Counted from the stretch's first letter, positions 9,817 through 18,860 are shown. The stretch: DNA of 22,524 bases from Coptodactyla brooksi (GCA_033557675.1 JAWQRM010000453.1:1-22524), one strand, 5' to 3'. A program made the numbers and translations. Notes: a model not told the origin generated them from the sequence alone.

Positions 9817-10237
9817 TAACGTGACGGAAATAAACTAATGGTGGCAATTAAAAGATACACGTAAAATATCAATTAAAAGGCACGAAGGGTGACCAAGGTA
9901 ACGTGGAAGGATGCTGTAGGAAAATACCGAAAAGGAGGAATACAAGCTAGCAGCACTCAAGGGGATTGGCACTAAATTAAAGAGCATAAGCTTTTACACA
10001 AAGTGTAGTTTTTCAAATGGAAATATAAACAGGCTCATTTCTTGCCAAATATGCACAATGTATATTTTTAATACATTCGGCAATCATTTTTTTCGTTTAA
10101 CATACACAAATATTTCTACTTAAAAGTTGGAACGATATTTTAAGTAGTTTCTAAATGAAAGTACGGAAAAGATTTATTAATTTTAAAAAATGCTAGGAAA
10201 GAAAGCAAAAAATTCAAAACGCAGAGGGAAAATCATA
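9817..10237. other. Unassigned stretch, possible LINE tail
   Basis: No clear feature beyond possible eroded continuation of the LINE fragment to about 9960. The rest is AT-rich non-coding sequence. Confidence 0.35.
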
Positions 10238-10466
10238 TACTCCTGTTTGTAAAAATTGCAACGCCATGTAGGATGCATTCGAATTGAATTGAATTAATAT
10301 CACAAACGAACTGTATTGATACAAATAACCGATTACATTTACAAAGCAAAAGTGTAACTCTGACATTCTAATCATTTGAGGAGCACACCGTAATTTGCAC
10401 TTACTGTAAATTTTACCCCAATTGCGTGACTTCTTCAGGGTGTTGCAATTTTTACAAACAGGAGTA
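10238..10466. mobile_element. MITE-like element with perfect 25-bp TIRs
   Basis: TACTCCTGTTTGTAAAAATT plus GCAAC (10238-10262) is the exact reverse complement of 10442-10466. The unit is 229 bp, has no transposase and is bounded by TA on both sides (cataTA/CTCC and GGAG/TAcaca), fitting a TA target-site duplication of a Tc1/mariner-type MITE with 23-bp repeats starting CTCC. An open frame of 154 codons on the minus strand (10678-10214) runs through both repeats and beyond. It is low-complexity and I do not regard it as a gene. No autonomous partner with these ends is in the window. Confidence 0.75.
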
Positions 10467-11588
10467 CACATATTAACGGATTTCTTTTTGCAATTGTTAT
10501 TGCTAAATAATTGATTAATAAAGCATATCATTAAACTGTTACTAATTGAACGGATTAAACTATTTTTTAAATAGTTTAATGGGTTAAAAATAATGGAATA
10601 GTCTCTTAAACTCTTCCTGGAAATGGCAAGTATATTTTGTCGGGTCAAAACCATTGTCGTAAATTGTTTTAGACTCAATCAGTGCTAATATGACTTTTTT
10701 GAAATACTCTTCTTTAAAACAGTTTTACGAAACGAAAGTAGACAAATAATCAATTCGTTAGTATACATTTTTCGTAAAAATAAGGGATCTTTCAATATGA
10801 GTATAATTTGAGTAAGCTCGTGGAAGAAAATTACTGATGATGTGACCATCTCCACCTGTTAAATAAAAAAATACTTTTTTGGGGCAAGATAGAAATGAAA
10901 ATTTATATAATTACTCTATTGATACTTCTCTATCTTTATATTATTTCGATGAAATATTTTCTTTAATCATTAATCAATGACTCTTTTATCTTTATTATAT
11001 ATCATTTGCGTATGAACTAGAAAAAAACTCGTGGTAGAAAATAATACCTGAGCCCACGTTAATGTCAGTACGTGTCAGGTAATGCTTGTGCAAGAACCAT
11101 AATGTAACACATAATACGCAATTTCACTGTACCTTAACCCTATCTGTCATATATCATATGTTTTGCTCCTTTGTAATCTTGCCGACAATTCATGTGAGCT
11201 ATAATGCTGTTTGAGCCGGTATGAAACGTTATTCTGAGAAAATGCAACAATAAAGTATATTATCCATACGACTAAGTTCAAATGCGAAACTCATTCATCA
11301 AGTGAAATGTTGAAATAATCACGTCAGTACTGCACCAAACAAAATAAACCTTCATCCAACATGTTATAAATAGTGAGATCTAGAAGTGTTATCCTATTAT
11401 CTGAATGAATAGATGCATACTATTGATTATAATTGCGTAACGGGTTGTTACCGGTATTGCATGTTTCAAGGTTTAGTTACGCTATGTAGTACCGCATACT
11501 GTTATTCTGTTTTGCCGTTTGTCATTTTATATTAGATTGTGGAATGCGACAATAAACAGGTACCACTAATACTGTGAGTGGGAAACTA
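10467..11588. other. Unassigned AT-rich spacer
   Basis: No coding motif, RNA gene or strong repeat is seen. A short phrase resembling CTCGTGGAAGAAAATTA at about 10817 recurs with changes at about 11028, but this is too little to define a repeat family. Confidence 0.4.
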
Positions 11589-11790
11589 CATTGATCCTAT
11601 GGTAACCGATATCTTGCAAAATAACAATTTAATCGAAGACCAAATTACTTCCTAACAAGATGGTCCACCCCCGCACTATGGTATTAGGGTTCGAGAATTT
11701 TTAAACCAACACTTTCTTGGGCGATGGATTGGGCGAAGGGGACCAATAGAATGGCTAGGTAAATGTCATTTTTACCTCCACACAAAAAAA
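11589..11790 (+). pseudogene. Tc1/mariner-superfamily transposase fragment
   Basis: One frame, with a single stop, reads YIDPMVTDILQNNNLIEDQI, then QDGPPPHYGIRVREFLNQHF and LGRWIGRRGPIEWLG. The Q-D-G-x-P-P-H-Y...R-W-I-G-R-R-G-P-I-E-W signature belongs to a Tc1/mariner-related transposase family widespread in arthropods. The D of QDG is the second catalytic residue. Directly after WLG the text is KCHFYLH where the family has ...C-D-F-F-L-W. About nine residues are deleted and the third catalytic Asp is His. No N-terminal half is visible upstream, and the remainder to about 12000 is too eroded to assign. This is a different lineage from mariner copies A to D. Confidence 0.85.
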
Positions 11791-12006
11791 TAACATCATA
11801 GTTATGGAGAAAATGAAAAGAGGTTTTCAATAAGGTATCACTCGACCCCTTATGCAATGGATAAATTTTATAAGGGTTGTCATGTTTTCTACAGGGATGA
11901 GATTGCATTAAAAGTTTTTTATTCAAAAATTAACCTCCTTCAACATGTTTTTGGAATTTGTTTAAAACCTTGTGCTTATGGAGTTATATTGGTGACAAAT
12001 TTCTGT

Positions 12007-12030
12007 TATATATATATATATATATATATA
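12007..12030. repeat. (TA)n microsatellite
   Basis: About twelve TA dinucleotide units in a row. Confidence 0.9.
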
Positions 12031-12153
12031 ATATTATAAATTTATTATACTTTCTAATAAATGAAAAATATCAATTTCAAAACTATATTTCACAAACAAA
12101 CAATACTTAAAAATTGATTATGGTCGTCTTCTACATTCCCCGCTACACAGCCT

Positions 12154-12378
12154 AGACGTATACAAAAATCCATATAGTAGACAGAGATGTAATTTATGCG
12201 AGTATTAGCGATACAATTATACGAAAGTACTTAGCTATTACAATGAGAAAGGAAGGAGAGGAAAGGGAATTGGGACACCTAAATGCATCTATAAGTAAGC
12301 CGCGAGATGAGGTAGTTAAAACTGTTAAATACAACCAAAATATTAAAACAGAGCAGTTCGCAAACTTCCAAGAAGAAT
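12154..12378 (+). CDS. Unidentified 74-codon open frame
   Basis: The frame is open from just after a stop at about 12151 to a TGA at 12376-12378. It includes RDVIYASISDTIIRKYLAIT, then MRKEGEERELGHLNASISKP and DEVVKTVKYNQNIKTEQFAN. The composition is balanced and charged, unlike the AT-driven shadow frames, but I recognise no family. It lies 290 bp upstream of the Polinton-type integrase on the same strand, with a PLE end on the opposite strand in between, so it could be another remnant of that element, a host exon, or chance. An internal ATG is at 12243. Confidence 0.25.
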
Positions 12379-12540
12379 CCCTCGAATGATCTGATGAACT
12401 GTTCAAACTGCCTGTTCAATAAATTCCGTTGAGCGAACCCGTTGGAGAACTAAGCAAACAGAGTACGTCCACTATTTGTTAACCATATATTTTACCCAGC
12501 GAAAAAGAAATGACCTGTGCTGAGCCATCCTCGGTATTCC

Positions 12541-12660
12541 CCCGAATATCACCACTGCACCAAAATATGAAAATGAATGCTTGATGCACGTTTCGCTAAC
12601 CAAGTTAGCATCATCAGGAGCGATGAAAGACTGCATTTTATCTTCCAGTCTTTTATTATT
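12541..12660 (-). mobile_element. Penelope-like element 3' end
   Basis: On the minus strand the sequence TCTTTCATCGCTCCTGATGA leads into the hairpin module (12590-12617) and then into GTGCATCAAGCATTC and a stretch with GTGCAGTGGTGATA. The same order, diverged, occurs on the plus strand at 19190-19280 downstream of a PLE endonuclease fragment, which identifies this piece as a PLE 3' end. No PLE coding sequence is found upstream (higher coordinates) because the Polinton-type integrase begins at about 12666. Confidence 0.6.
12590..12617 (-). ncRNA. Hammerhead-like hairpin, second copy
   Basis: Minus strand: CTGATGA (12617-12611), an extra T, a 6-bp perfect stem GCTAAC/GTTAGC with a TTG loop, then GAAAC and G. 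The architecture is the same as at 1442-1472, with unrelated stem bases but conserved pairing, which argues for selection on RNA structure in the live ancestors. As in the first copy there is one nucleotide too many for a textbook hammerhead core, and the cleavage site and stem III are not evident. Confidence 0.5.
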
Positions 12661-12665
12661 CGTGG

Positions 12666-13500
12666 CATGATCTACAGCAAGTCAATTTAGCAGATATATC
12701 TATGTTAGATCCAATAAACAATACAAATATATATATTTCATGTAATTGCTTGTTTCCCAAAGTATCTCTGGACGAGACATTTCAAAAATAAAACTGGGGT
12801 TGAAATACGAAAATTGTTATTATATTTGGGGAAGGTAGAATACTCGAAACTTTACAATCTGACGCAGATATTGAAATTTACGACGCTACAGATAAGGAGT
12901 TATTGGATGGTAATAATGTTAACTATTATTCTACGTATAGCATTATGAAAGCGTAGATGGTCGAGTGCGTAATTCGAACTTTGAAAGCATCAATTCGTGA
13001 ATATTTTAATTTCAGAGGCAATCATACGTAGACTGATATCTGACAGGATATGACTAACCACTATAACGATGCCCAACCCTAGTACTAATAGCACACATCA
13101 ATCGCTAAACAGTTTATACAGCAATCTCAAGACTTTGGGGCAATATAAATGTTGGTCAACTTGTGAGAATTAGCAGCCACAAATCGATATTTGGAAAAGG
13201 TTATACATCAAATCAGTCCGCGAAGTTAGTCAAAATACGTAAGGCACAGATAACAAGTTCTCCTAATATCGTAACTTCTTTAATTGTTCATAATCAGTCA
13301 GATGCCTTCGAACCTCTTCGAACCTCGAAACCCAATACATGATATTAAACCCATGTGCACGAAACAGTAGGCGGATTTTACGACTTAAGCAAACCTTCGA
13401 TAACAAAGGAAATCATAGCTGTAAATGTGCTGCGTTGTGGAATTTCAAGAGCACTGACGCAAAACACGAAAACAACGAACGGATCTTGCGATTTAAGCTG
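12666..13500 (+). pseudogene. Maverick/Polinton-type integrase remnant
   Basis: A retroviral-type (DDE) integrase. The first part is one frame with stops: HDLQQVNLADISML (first catalytic Asp, codon 12693-12695), ILETLQSDADIEIYDATDKE (second Asp, 12861-12863), NNVNYYSTYSIMKA, then a stop and MVECVIRTLKASIREYFNFR (catalytic Glu, 12963-12965). The second Asp and the Glu are 34 codons apart. In another frame the C-terminal domain reads INVGQLVRISSHKSIFGKGY from about 13145, then LVKIRKAQITSS and, at about 13361, ETVGGFYD. The Y-S-T-Y-S-x-x-K-A-x-x-V-E linker and the V-G-x-L-V-R-I-S domain are the pattern I know from Maverick/Polinton integrases, not Ty3/gypsy ones, though a related cellular or Ginger-type integrase is possible. 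It has about five stops and no polymerase, ATPase or capsid gene was recognised nearby. Confidence 0.8.
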
Positions 13501-13566
13501 CAAATAGAGCATCGAAAAGTGCTACATCTGCGAATGTTAATGACACTGACGCAATGTTTTTGCACA

Positions 13567-13606
13567 TATATATAAAACCGTGAATTGTACGCTTCACGAC
13601 ACAGTT
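13567..13606 (+). promoter_or_regulatory. TATA box plus initiator-like sequence
   Basis: TATATATAAAA (13567-13577) is followed about 30 bp downstream by ACACAGTTCA (13600-13609), which resembles an arthropod initiator, and about 50 bp further by an ATG (13651). The spacing is right for a RNA polymerase II core promoter. This is sequence pattern only. Confidence 0.45.
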
Positions 13607-13650
13607 CACTTCAAGAGCTTGACAACAATTCTACTTTCTCATCATTAACC

Positions 13651-13839
13651 ATGAATATGCCTGAAGTATTAAGAAAAAAAATTGTTGGTTTTGGTATCAA
13701 CATCGGAGGTCCTTTTTTTTCGGGTCAAGCGACCTCACCACCCCAGTTTGAAGAGCTTTACCTTCTCAGGAAGGTTAACAAGGTAAACGGAGAAACTAAT
13801 TGCACTCATAAACCTATGAAATTAGCTCTGGCGACGTAG
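13651..13839 (+). CDS. Small unidentified ORF behind the TATA box
   Basis: A 62-codon frame starts at ATG 13651 in context AACCATGA (upstream in-frame sequence is open from about 13585) and begins MNMPEVLRKKIVGFGINIGG. It continues with PFFSGQATSPPQFEELYLLR and ends ...LALAT. There is no recognised domain, signal peptide or membrane segment. It is the first ORF after the integrase remnant on the same strand, so it could be a truncated gene of the same Polinton-like element or the start of an LTR-element or host transcript. Confidence 0.35.
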   Translation: MNMPEVLRKKIVGFGINIGGPFFSGQATSPPQFEELYLLRKVNKVNGETNCTHKPMKLALAT

Positions 13840-13846
13840 AAGTTAG

Positions 13847-14001
13847 GTAGGCGCATTCTGTTCCGACTCTAAAGAATCTAAATTTTCAACATTGTTAGTG
13901 GAACTGGAGCAGGGAGTTGTCTTCCTGCCTACGAGAATTACCGAAAGCATAATCGATGAGTTGATTGAATTGATCGAGAAACCCACAGTCGGATTGGATT
14001 G
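13847..14001 (+). CDS. Small unidentified ORF, acidic helix-like
   Basis: The frame is open after a TAG at 13844 and reads FCSDSKESKFSTLLVELEQG, then VVFLPTRITESIIDELIELI and EKPTVGLD before a TGA. The codon content looks more protein-like than its neighbours, and it follows the previous ORF by only a few bases in another frame, so the two may be pieces of one frameshifted gene. I recognise no family. Confidence 0.3.
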
Positions 14002-14167
14002 ATATATAACGCGGACAAGTATATTGGTAAACCAAATCATACACATTTATTCGAATTTGACAATTTTTAATATTTTTTTTAGTATAAATAAGGTTTTTTT
14101 AATACAAAAAAACAAATCCTTTATAATTTCGTTTTATTTGCTTCATTCGTAAATGTGCATCCACACT

Positions 14168-14312
14168 GTATCGCGGTGGCGTAAGTACTAGACAGTGCAA
14201 TATATCACCGATTCACTAAAATAGCGAATGTTTTCCCTCTGGCGTGAAGAATCTGTTGCACGCCACCCATACCGCAGGGGTATAAATAATAGACAACATC
14301 ATGTATCACCGA
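14168..14312. repeat. Degenerate direct repeat, period about 100 bp
   Basis: A 44-bp phrase (14168-14211, containing GTACTAGACAGTGCA and TATCACCGA) recurs in altered form at 14268-14312 (AATAATAGACAAC, TATCACCGA). Two copies only. It could be remains of a tandem array. Confidence 0.5.
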
Positions 14313-14346
14313 GGCCGGTTGGGTTGGTAAAATATCTGACTTTGGC

Positions 14347-14389
14347 CGGTAAAGCAGGTACCTGGGTTTGGTCGGTACCTACTTTACCG
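14347..14389. repeat. 16-bp inverted repeat with one mismatch
   Basis: CGGTAAAGCAGGTACC (14347-14362) pairs with GGTACCTACTTTACCG (14374-14389) across an 11-nt loop. It is more GC-rich than its surroundings. Confidence 0.75.
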
Positions 14390-14419
14390 ATCGCCCATCA
14401 CACGTACCCACTTTAGAGT

Positions 14420-15181
14420 GGGAGATTCAAATGGTAAGAAGGTATGGTCTAGAATCCGTTTATTCTCACTACTTTATGTCTTTACTAGATGTTGAATACT
14501 TATTAGTATTTGTTGTTAATTTGTTATATGTAGTTGAAAAATAACCTGATGATATATTTTTGATAAAATTCCCGAAGGTCTTAAGGATTCGTTGTATTGA
14601 TAAGGTTTGTTGAATTGCTATGTTTGTAGTTGGATTAAATGTATGTATTTAGGATGGTTACAAATCAGTCATTTTTGATAATCTTTTATCTTTTAATATT
14701 AAGATAGTTCTTAAAAATTAGAAATAGTAAGTTAGGCCATCAACTCCTCAAATAAATTTTCAATTCGTACGTCCGAACTAAATATTAAACTTTATGATTG
14801 TTTGATGTCAGTGAATGAACGTAAGAAAAATAGTCGTTGTCTTGGTTCGGTCCACTACAAAACCATAAATCCTTCTAAAGTCAAAGAAAGTTAAAGAAAA
14901 ACTATCAACAAAGACTAGTTTCTATACTTTCTATACAAACTTTACTTTGATGAAGAATGTAGATAAAATATGTAGCTTATGGTTGAGAAAATGTCTAAAA
15001 TCTAAATGCTTTTAGATTAGACATGATTGTGTGAAATGAACATGTTATTTGTAAACTGCTGCTCGCAAAGTGTAGCCCGTTTTGCTAATTACTCCAGTAT
15101 ACATTTCAGGCGACTTTCGATAGCCCATACTTTCTTCGTTCCATTTACGTTTCATTTGCCTAATGAATTCACACAATTAAT
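14420..15181. other. Unassigned AT-rich spacer
   Basis: I see no ORF, RNA gene, hairpin or repeat worth naming in this stretch. Confidence 0.4.
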
Positions 15182-15528
15182 TTAGCCAACGTCCTTAAAA
15201 GAACTACTAGTACAGGTAAGTTTACCGTCGTTGTTAGCCGTCTGTTGTGTAAGGATGTTTTCAGGAATAAAAAGAGCTCGCTGAGCTTCTGGTGGTAGAT
15301 TTTGAGCTGATACAGCAGGTACGAGCACACAGTGGTCACGTTCATTAGTCAAGTGGACTACGATGTGTGCGGCCCCCGACGTGTTCTCCATCACCGAAGA
15401 CCCCTGGACGCGCCAAGGACCGTCTGTCTGCGTTCGAGGATTACACAAAGGGGCAATAAAAGGACGAACCACACTACAGATGCTGGGCCGAAAGAATCTC
15501 GTGTGTTTATTTTGCCTCGATGTGATCT
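15182..15528 (-). CDS. Unidentified GC-richer open frame
   Basis: On the minus strand a frame is open from a stop at about 15528 to TAA at 15182, about 115 codons. It includes RPSICSVVRPFIAPLCNPRT, then DGPWRVQGSSVMENTSGAAH, IVVHLTNERDHCVLVPAVSA and QNLPPEAQRALFIPENILTQ. Much of it is near 50% GC, against about one third in the surrounding sequence, and the residue mix is that of a real soluble protein. It has no good ATG start (GTG and an internal ATG at about 15399) and no recognised domain. On the plus strand the same region carries overlapping open frames and a donor-like AGGTAAGT at 15212-15219, so strand is not certain. It may be a host exon, a gene fragment of a large element, or a captured sequence. 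Confidence 0.4.
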
Positions 15529-15584
15529 ATTATATTAAATTATTCGTCTATTTACTTTACGAATCCCGATTCGGCTTATATTGA

Positions 15585-15925
15585 TGACTACGTAAGTACG
15601 TTAGCAACTTATTATTCCCCATTGTGTGAAATGTTCATTTATTTTTGAAATAATATATCTTTTTTAATTATTCCTTAGTTGTTAACACAATAATAAAAAC
15701 GTAAGACTTGGCGCTGTGTAAGAACTAACTCATTGAGCTCGAACAAATCGAAGACTGAGGTCGACTGAAACCGAAATCAAGAGAAGCTGTATATTAAATT
15801 TAAAACATTTTAAAAGGGAGGGATGAATGATTTAATATCTAAAAAACTAATCGAACATTTTCCAAGAATATCCAGTGTATGTATGTCATCTTCCTAAAAT
15901 GAGTTAATTATTTATATTTGAGAGT
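15585..15925. other. Unassigned AT-rich spacer
   Basis: No feature is recognised between the GC-richer ORF and the direct repeat. Confidence 0.4.
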
Positions 15926-16113
15926 TGCATGCAAACTTCTCCTAAGATTTTTGGTTATGCTTATGTATTAATTGACTTAAACTGTTGTTTAAAATTTAAT
16001 TAATTTATCAATTAAAAATTTAGTAAATTTTAGTTATTTAGTGCTTCTGATTTATTATCTATACATAGTTTTATCGCGAATAATTCTTTAAAAGATAATT
16101 ACAACATTTATCT
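15926..16113 (+). repeat. Direct repeat, copy 1
   Basis: About 190 bp shared with 16321-16513. Shared landmarks are TTGCATG, TTATGTA(T/C)TAA(T/C)TG, CTTAAACTGTT(G/A)TTTAAAAT, TTAATTAATT, TTTTAGTTAT(T/G)TAGTG, TATCTAT(A/G)CATA, AATAAT(T/C)CTTTAAAAGA and CAACATTTAT. No coding content. Confidence 0.85.
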
Positions 16114-16320
16114 ACAACATTTGTCTATAATAATACAACATTGTTATTATCACACTTTGTTAACTTTGGTGGAAGAAAGCGTAAAATCAAAATTAAGCTA
16201 AATAAAATGCATTATTATGTATAAGTCACATTACTTAAATCAAATTATTTAAATTAATTCATCACCAAGTTTCATCCATATGTATTATTTCACCAACAGG
16301 AACGAGAGTCGTCTGAAAAA

Positions 16321-16513
16321 TTTGCATGAAAAACGTATCTAAGCTGTATAGTATTTTTATGTACTAACTGTCTTAAACTGTTATTTAAAATTTAATTAAT
16401 TGAAAAGAGTAGTCGATTTTAGTTATGTAGTGTTTTAAGGTGCTTAAGGCTTGTTATCTATGCATACCTTTGTCACAAATAATCCTTTAAAAGACACCAA
16501 CAACATTTATATT
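16321..16513 (+). repeat. Direct repeat, copy 2
   Basis: Partner of 15926-16113, offset by about 400 bp, with scattered substitutions and small indels (for example extra bases around GTGTTTTAAGGTGCTTAAGG). Same orientation, so either a local tandem duplication with spacer or two insertions of one non-coding repeat family. Confidence 0.85.
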
Positions 16514-17337
16514 TAACTACCACTTAGGGCGAGGGTTGCCTGAGGGAGTTTCGCCATCCATACCTACTATTGCTATGTTTACACGTAATTGTAATTCGCA
16601 GTACATCTTCATTTTTGCATGTCAAAGTTAGTACGTTTAAAGATGTATTCATAAACCTTTAGTGGAAGTAACTTTAAAAACCCTCACCAATAAATTCCTT
16701 CGTAAAGCATGATTTTACTTTGTGACTATACTTTGAGGTATATTGCTTCTAAATATAACCGAAGAGCGGAATGTAGTGGAACAAATAAAATAAATTATAA
16801 AAACATTTTACATTAAGTTAAATATTTATTCCAAATAATTATTAATAAAATCATATATCATAAATCATCAGGAAATATATATGCATATGCTATTTCATTA
16901 TCTACCAATTGAGCCTGTTGTACATAAAGCAATCATCCACAAAGAACACCATTTTTTCACTCGGTCACTTTAAATAGAGGAGAATCATCTTATAACAATT
17001 TGTACTAGACACCAGCAGCAATTTACTTGTATATACATGACTCTACTTATTCACATGTAGATGGATAGACCAGAATTAACATATACATCAGCCACAGTTC
17101 TAGACCTACATTATCTGTTTGGATGGTTGGTGTTAATGAAATCCAAATTTTAAGTTTCTTTGCCTCTCTAATAGCACTTTTAAGACAGGCTTGCAGAATT
17201 CAAAAGATTGCTATTTGTTTGAATTAAGTTATTTCTGTCCAAGGAAGGAATGTCAGTCAAAACAAAACTGATAATCTGACTTCAAACAAGTTGATAACCT
17301 GATTAAGTCCGGACTACATAATTCCATTAATAACAAA
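16514..17337. other. Unassigned AT-rich spacer
   Basis: No family motif or strong repeat seen. The right edge may contain the eroded 5' part of the PLE that starts to be readable at about 17338. Confidence 0.4.
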
Positions 17338-17885
17338 AATCCTTACCACGATAAATGAAGTTATAAGCACTTTGAAAATTGCGATAACTTTGTCAACAAC
17401 ACAGTTAAATATAAAATAGCAGTTAGTAATGCAAATGTCCATGATGCAAAGGCTGTATTGTTTTCCTAAAATACACAAACCTGGGAAGACAGAGCGGTCC
17501 ATTGATACGCTATCAATTTCCATACTATCTACATACTATCTACATAAGTGGTTATCGACCGAGTTCTCTTGCGTCATTTTTCGGTCCAAAATTCGTTAGA
17601 GTTTATTAAAAGGTCTCAAGAAGAGGACGTATTAATTTAGTTCGATGTAACTTTGTTAACTTAAGCGAAGAGATTACTCAGGACTATTGACTTTATGGGT
17701 AATTGCGTCTCGCCGTTCATAGTAGATCTTTCTATGAATGAGATCGAATCTCAGGATAGTCAAAAGCTGGAGTACTTCCCAAAGGTATGGTACAAGTACG
17801 CCACATGAATGGATGCCATTTTCGATATCTTTCATACGGAAAGGGCTAATGTTGATGATTAGTTGACAATCTAATCCACAGTACG
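17338..17885 (+). pseudogene. Penelope-like element RT, 5' part (interrupted copy)
   Basis: A PLE polymerase in broken frames. The P-K-I-H-K box is in MMQRLYCFPKIHKPGKTERS (17441-17500), followed by STYYLHKWLS. NSLEFIKRSQEEDVLI, a stop and FDVTLLT hold the first catalytic Asp (codon 17644-17646). FMGNCVSPFIVDLSMNEIES is domain B, and KLEYFPKVWYKYAT with a stop, then MDAIFDIF, stands where Y-V-D-D-x-x-A-I-F should be, so both catalytic Asp residues of that box are lost. Sequence between motifs A and B is deleted. The frame ends at a mariner end at 17886, and the same PLE resumes at 18861. It is a different lineage from the PLE at 8265-9380. Confidence 0.9.
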
Positions 17886-18720
17886 TATCGGGTTGTTCGA
17901 AAAGTAATTTCATTTTTCTCACAGCAGATGCAGTAGTTGTATTTTAACCAGCCGACTTCATTCTAAACCGTATATGTATTATATATTCTGACAGCTGACA
18001 TTGCAAATGTGTGAAAATATTTTGTTCGGTTCTGTGCAATTGTTTTCTTTTCGTGTCTTATTAAACATGGAGAATCAAAAACAGCATTTTCGGCACACGT
18101 TGCTTTTTTATTAAAAAAAAACTAAAAATGCCGTTAAAGCGAGAAAAGAATTAGTCGATGTGTATGGAGAAGATGTATTGACAGAATGCCGATGTCAAAA
18201 CTGGTTTGCAATTTTTTTTTGCAAAAGTGCAAAATTTTTTGCAAGTTTGCAAAATTTCTTTCCAACATTTTTGAGAGAGTACCAAGATCAATTTTAAAGT
18301 GTACTGTCATCAACTGAACAAATTGCATGATTCACTCAAACACAAAAGGCCAGAATTGATCAGTAGAAAAGGTATAGTGTTCCACCAAGATAATACGAGA
18401 CCGCATGTCAGTTTGGTACTTCGCTAAAAGCTTTTACCGCTTGGATGGGATGTACTATATTACCTATCATACTCTCTAGATCTGGCACCTTCTTAATATT
18501 ACTTGTTTTGGTCTCTAGATAGTTTTTTGAACGTCAAGACCTCTACTTCAAATGAAACCGTCAAAACTGACTTCGATTAGTTTTTTGCGAGCAAGGATCA
18601 GAAGTTTTACGAGCGTGGAATAATGCTACTGCCAAAAAGATGACAAAAGGTGTAGGATCAAAATGGTGAATATGTAATTACATAAATTCAGAAAAGTGCC
18701 CTAAGAAGAGTGTCTTCTCT
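17886..18720 (+). pseudogene. Mariner element remnant inserted in the PLE (copy D)
   Basis: The 5' terminal repeat reads TATCGGGTTGTTCGAAAAGT (17886-17905), a typical mariner end after a TA. The transposase starts at ATG 18067: MENQKQHFRHTLLFY, a stop, then KKTKNAVKARKELVDVYGED and VLTECRCQNWF. A large internal deletion removes the first catalytic Asp. It resumes at about 18285 with INFKVYCHQLNKLHDSLKHK, then GIVFHQDNTRPHVSLVLR (second Asp), WDVLYYLSYSLDLAPS (the third Asp codon is replaced by a stop) and SKDQKFYERGIMLLPKR, ending near TAA 18682-18684. Tandem GCAAAATTTTTT-like repeats at 18207-18260 sit at the deletion point. The 3' terminal repeat is not recognisable. The motif set fits the mauritiana/mellifera-type group, not copies A, B or C. 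Confidence 0.92.
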
Positions 18721-18860
18721 AGGATTCTCTAAAAAAATCCTTTTATTTTCGTTTTTTTAGCGAGAGCAACGACTGAAAAATAATTTTGCTGCCCTTCTGT
18801 TAACTTACTAGAGATCTTCAAAACACTTTACATAGACCAGGTATGTAACTGGTTTTTCAG

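Noticed and set aside
10214..10678. 154-codon minus-strand open frame
   Set aside because: It runs through both terminal repeats of the MITE-like element, is low in complexity, has no family motif and is best explained by AT-rich chance.
12842..13100. Ty3/gypsy LTR retrotransposon integrase
   Set aside because: The linker YYSTYSIMKA before the catalytic Glu and the V-G-x-L-V-R-I-S C-terminal domain fit Polinton-type integrases better, and no LTR or other gypsy domain is seen.
13300..13330. tRNA-like B box (GGTTCGAAG on the minus strand)
   Set aside because: It is a short direct repeat of CTTCGAACCT inside the integrase C-terminal region. No A box or cloverleaf is visible.
15332..15584. Plus-strand frames overlapping the GC-richer ORF
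   Set aside because: They begin with arginine/histidine-rich text and end in AT-rich flank. They look like antisense shadows of the minus-strand frame, although strand is not settled.
17674..17922. 82-codon minus-strand frame
   Set aside because: Antisense shadow of the PLE polymerase motifs and of the mariner end.
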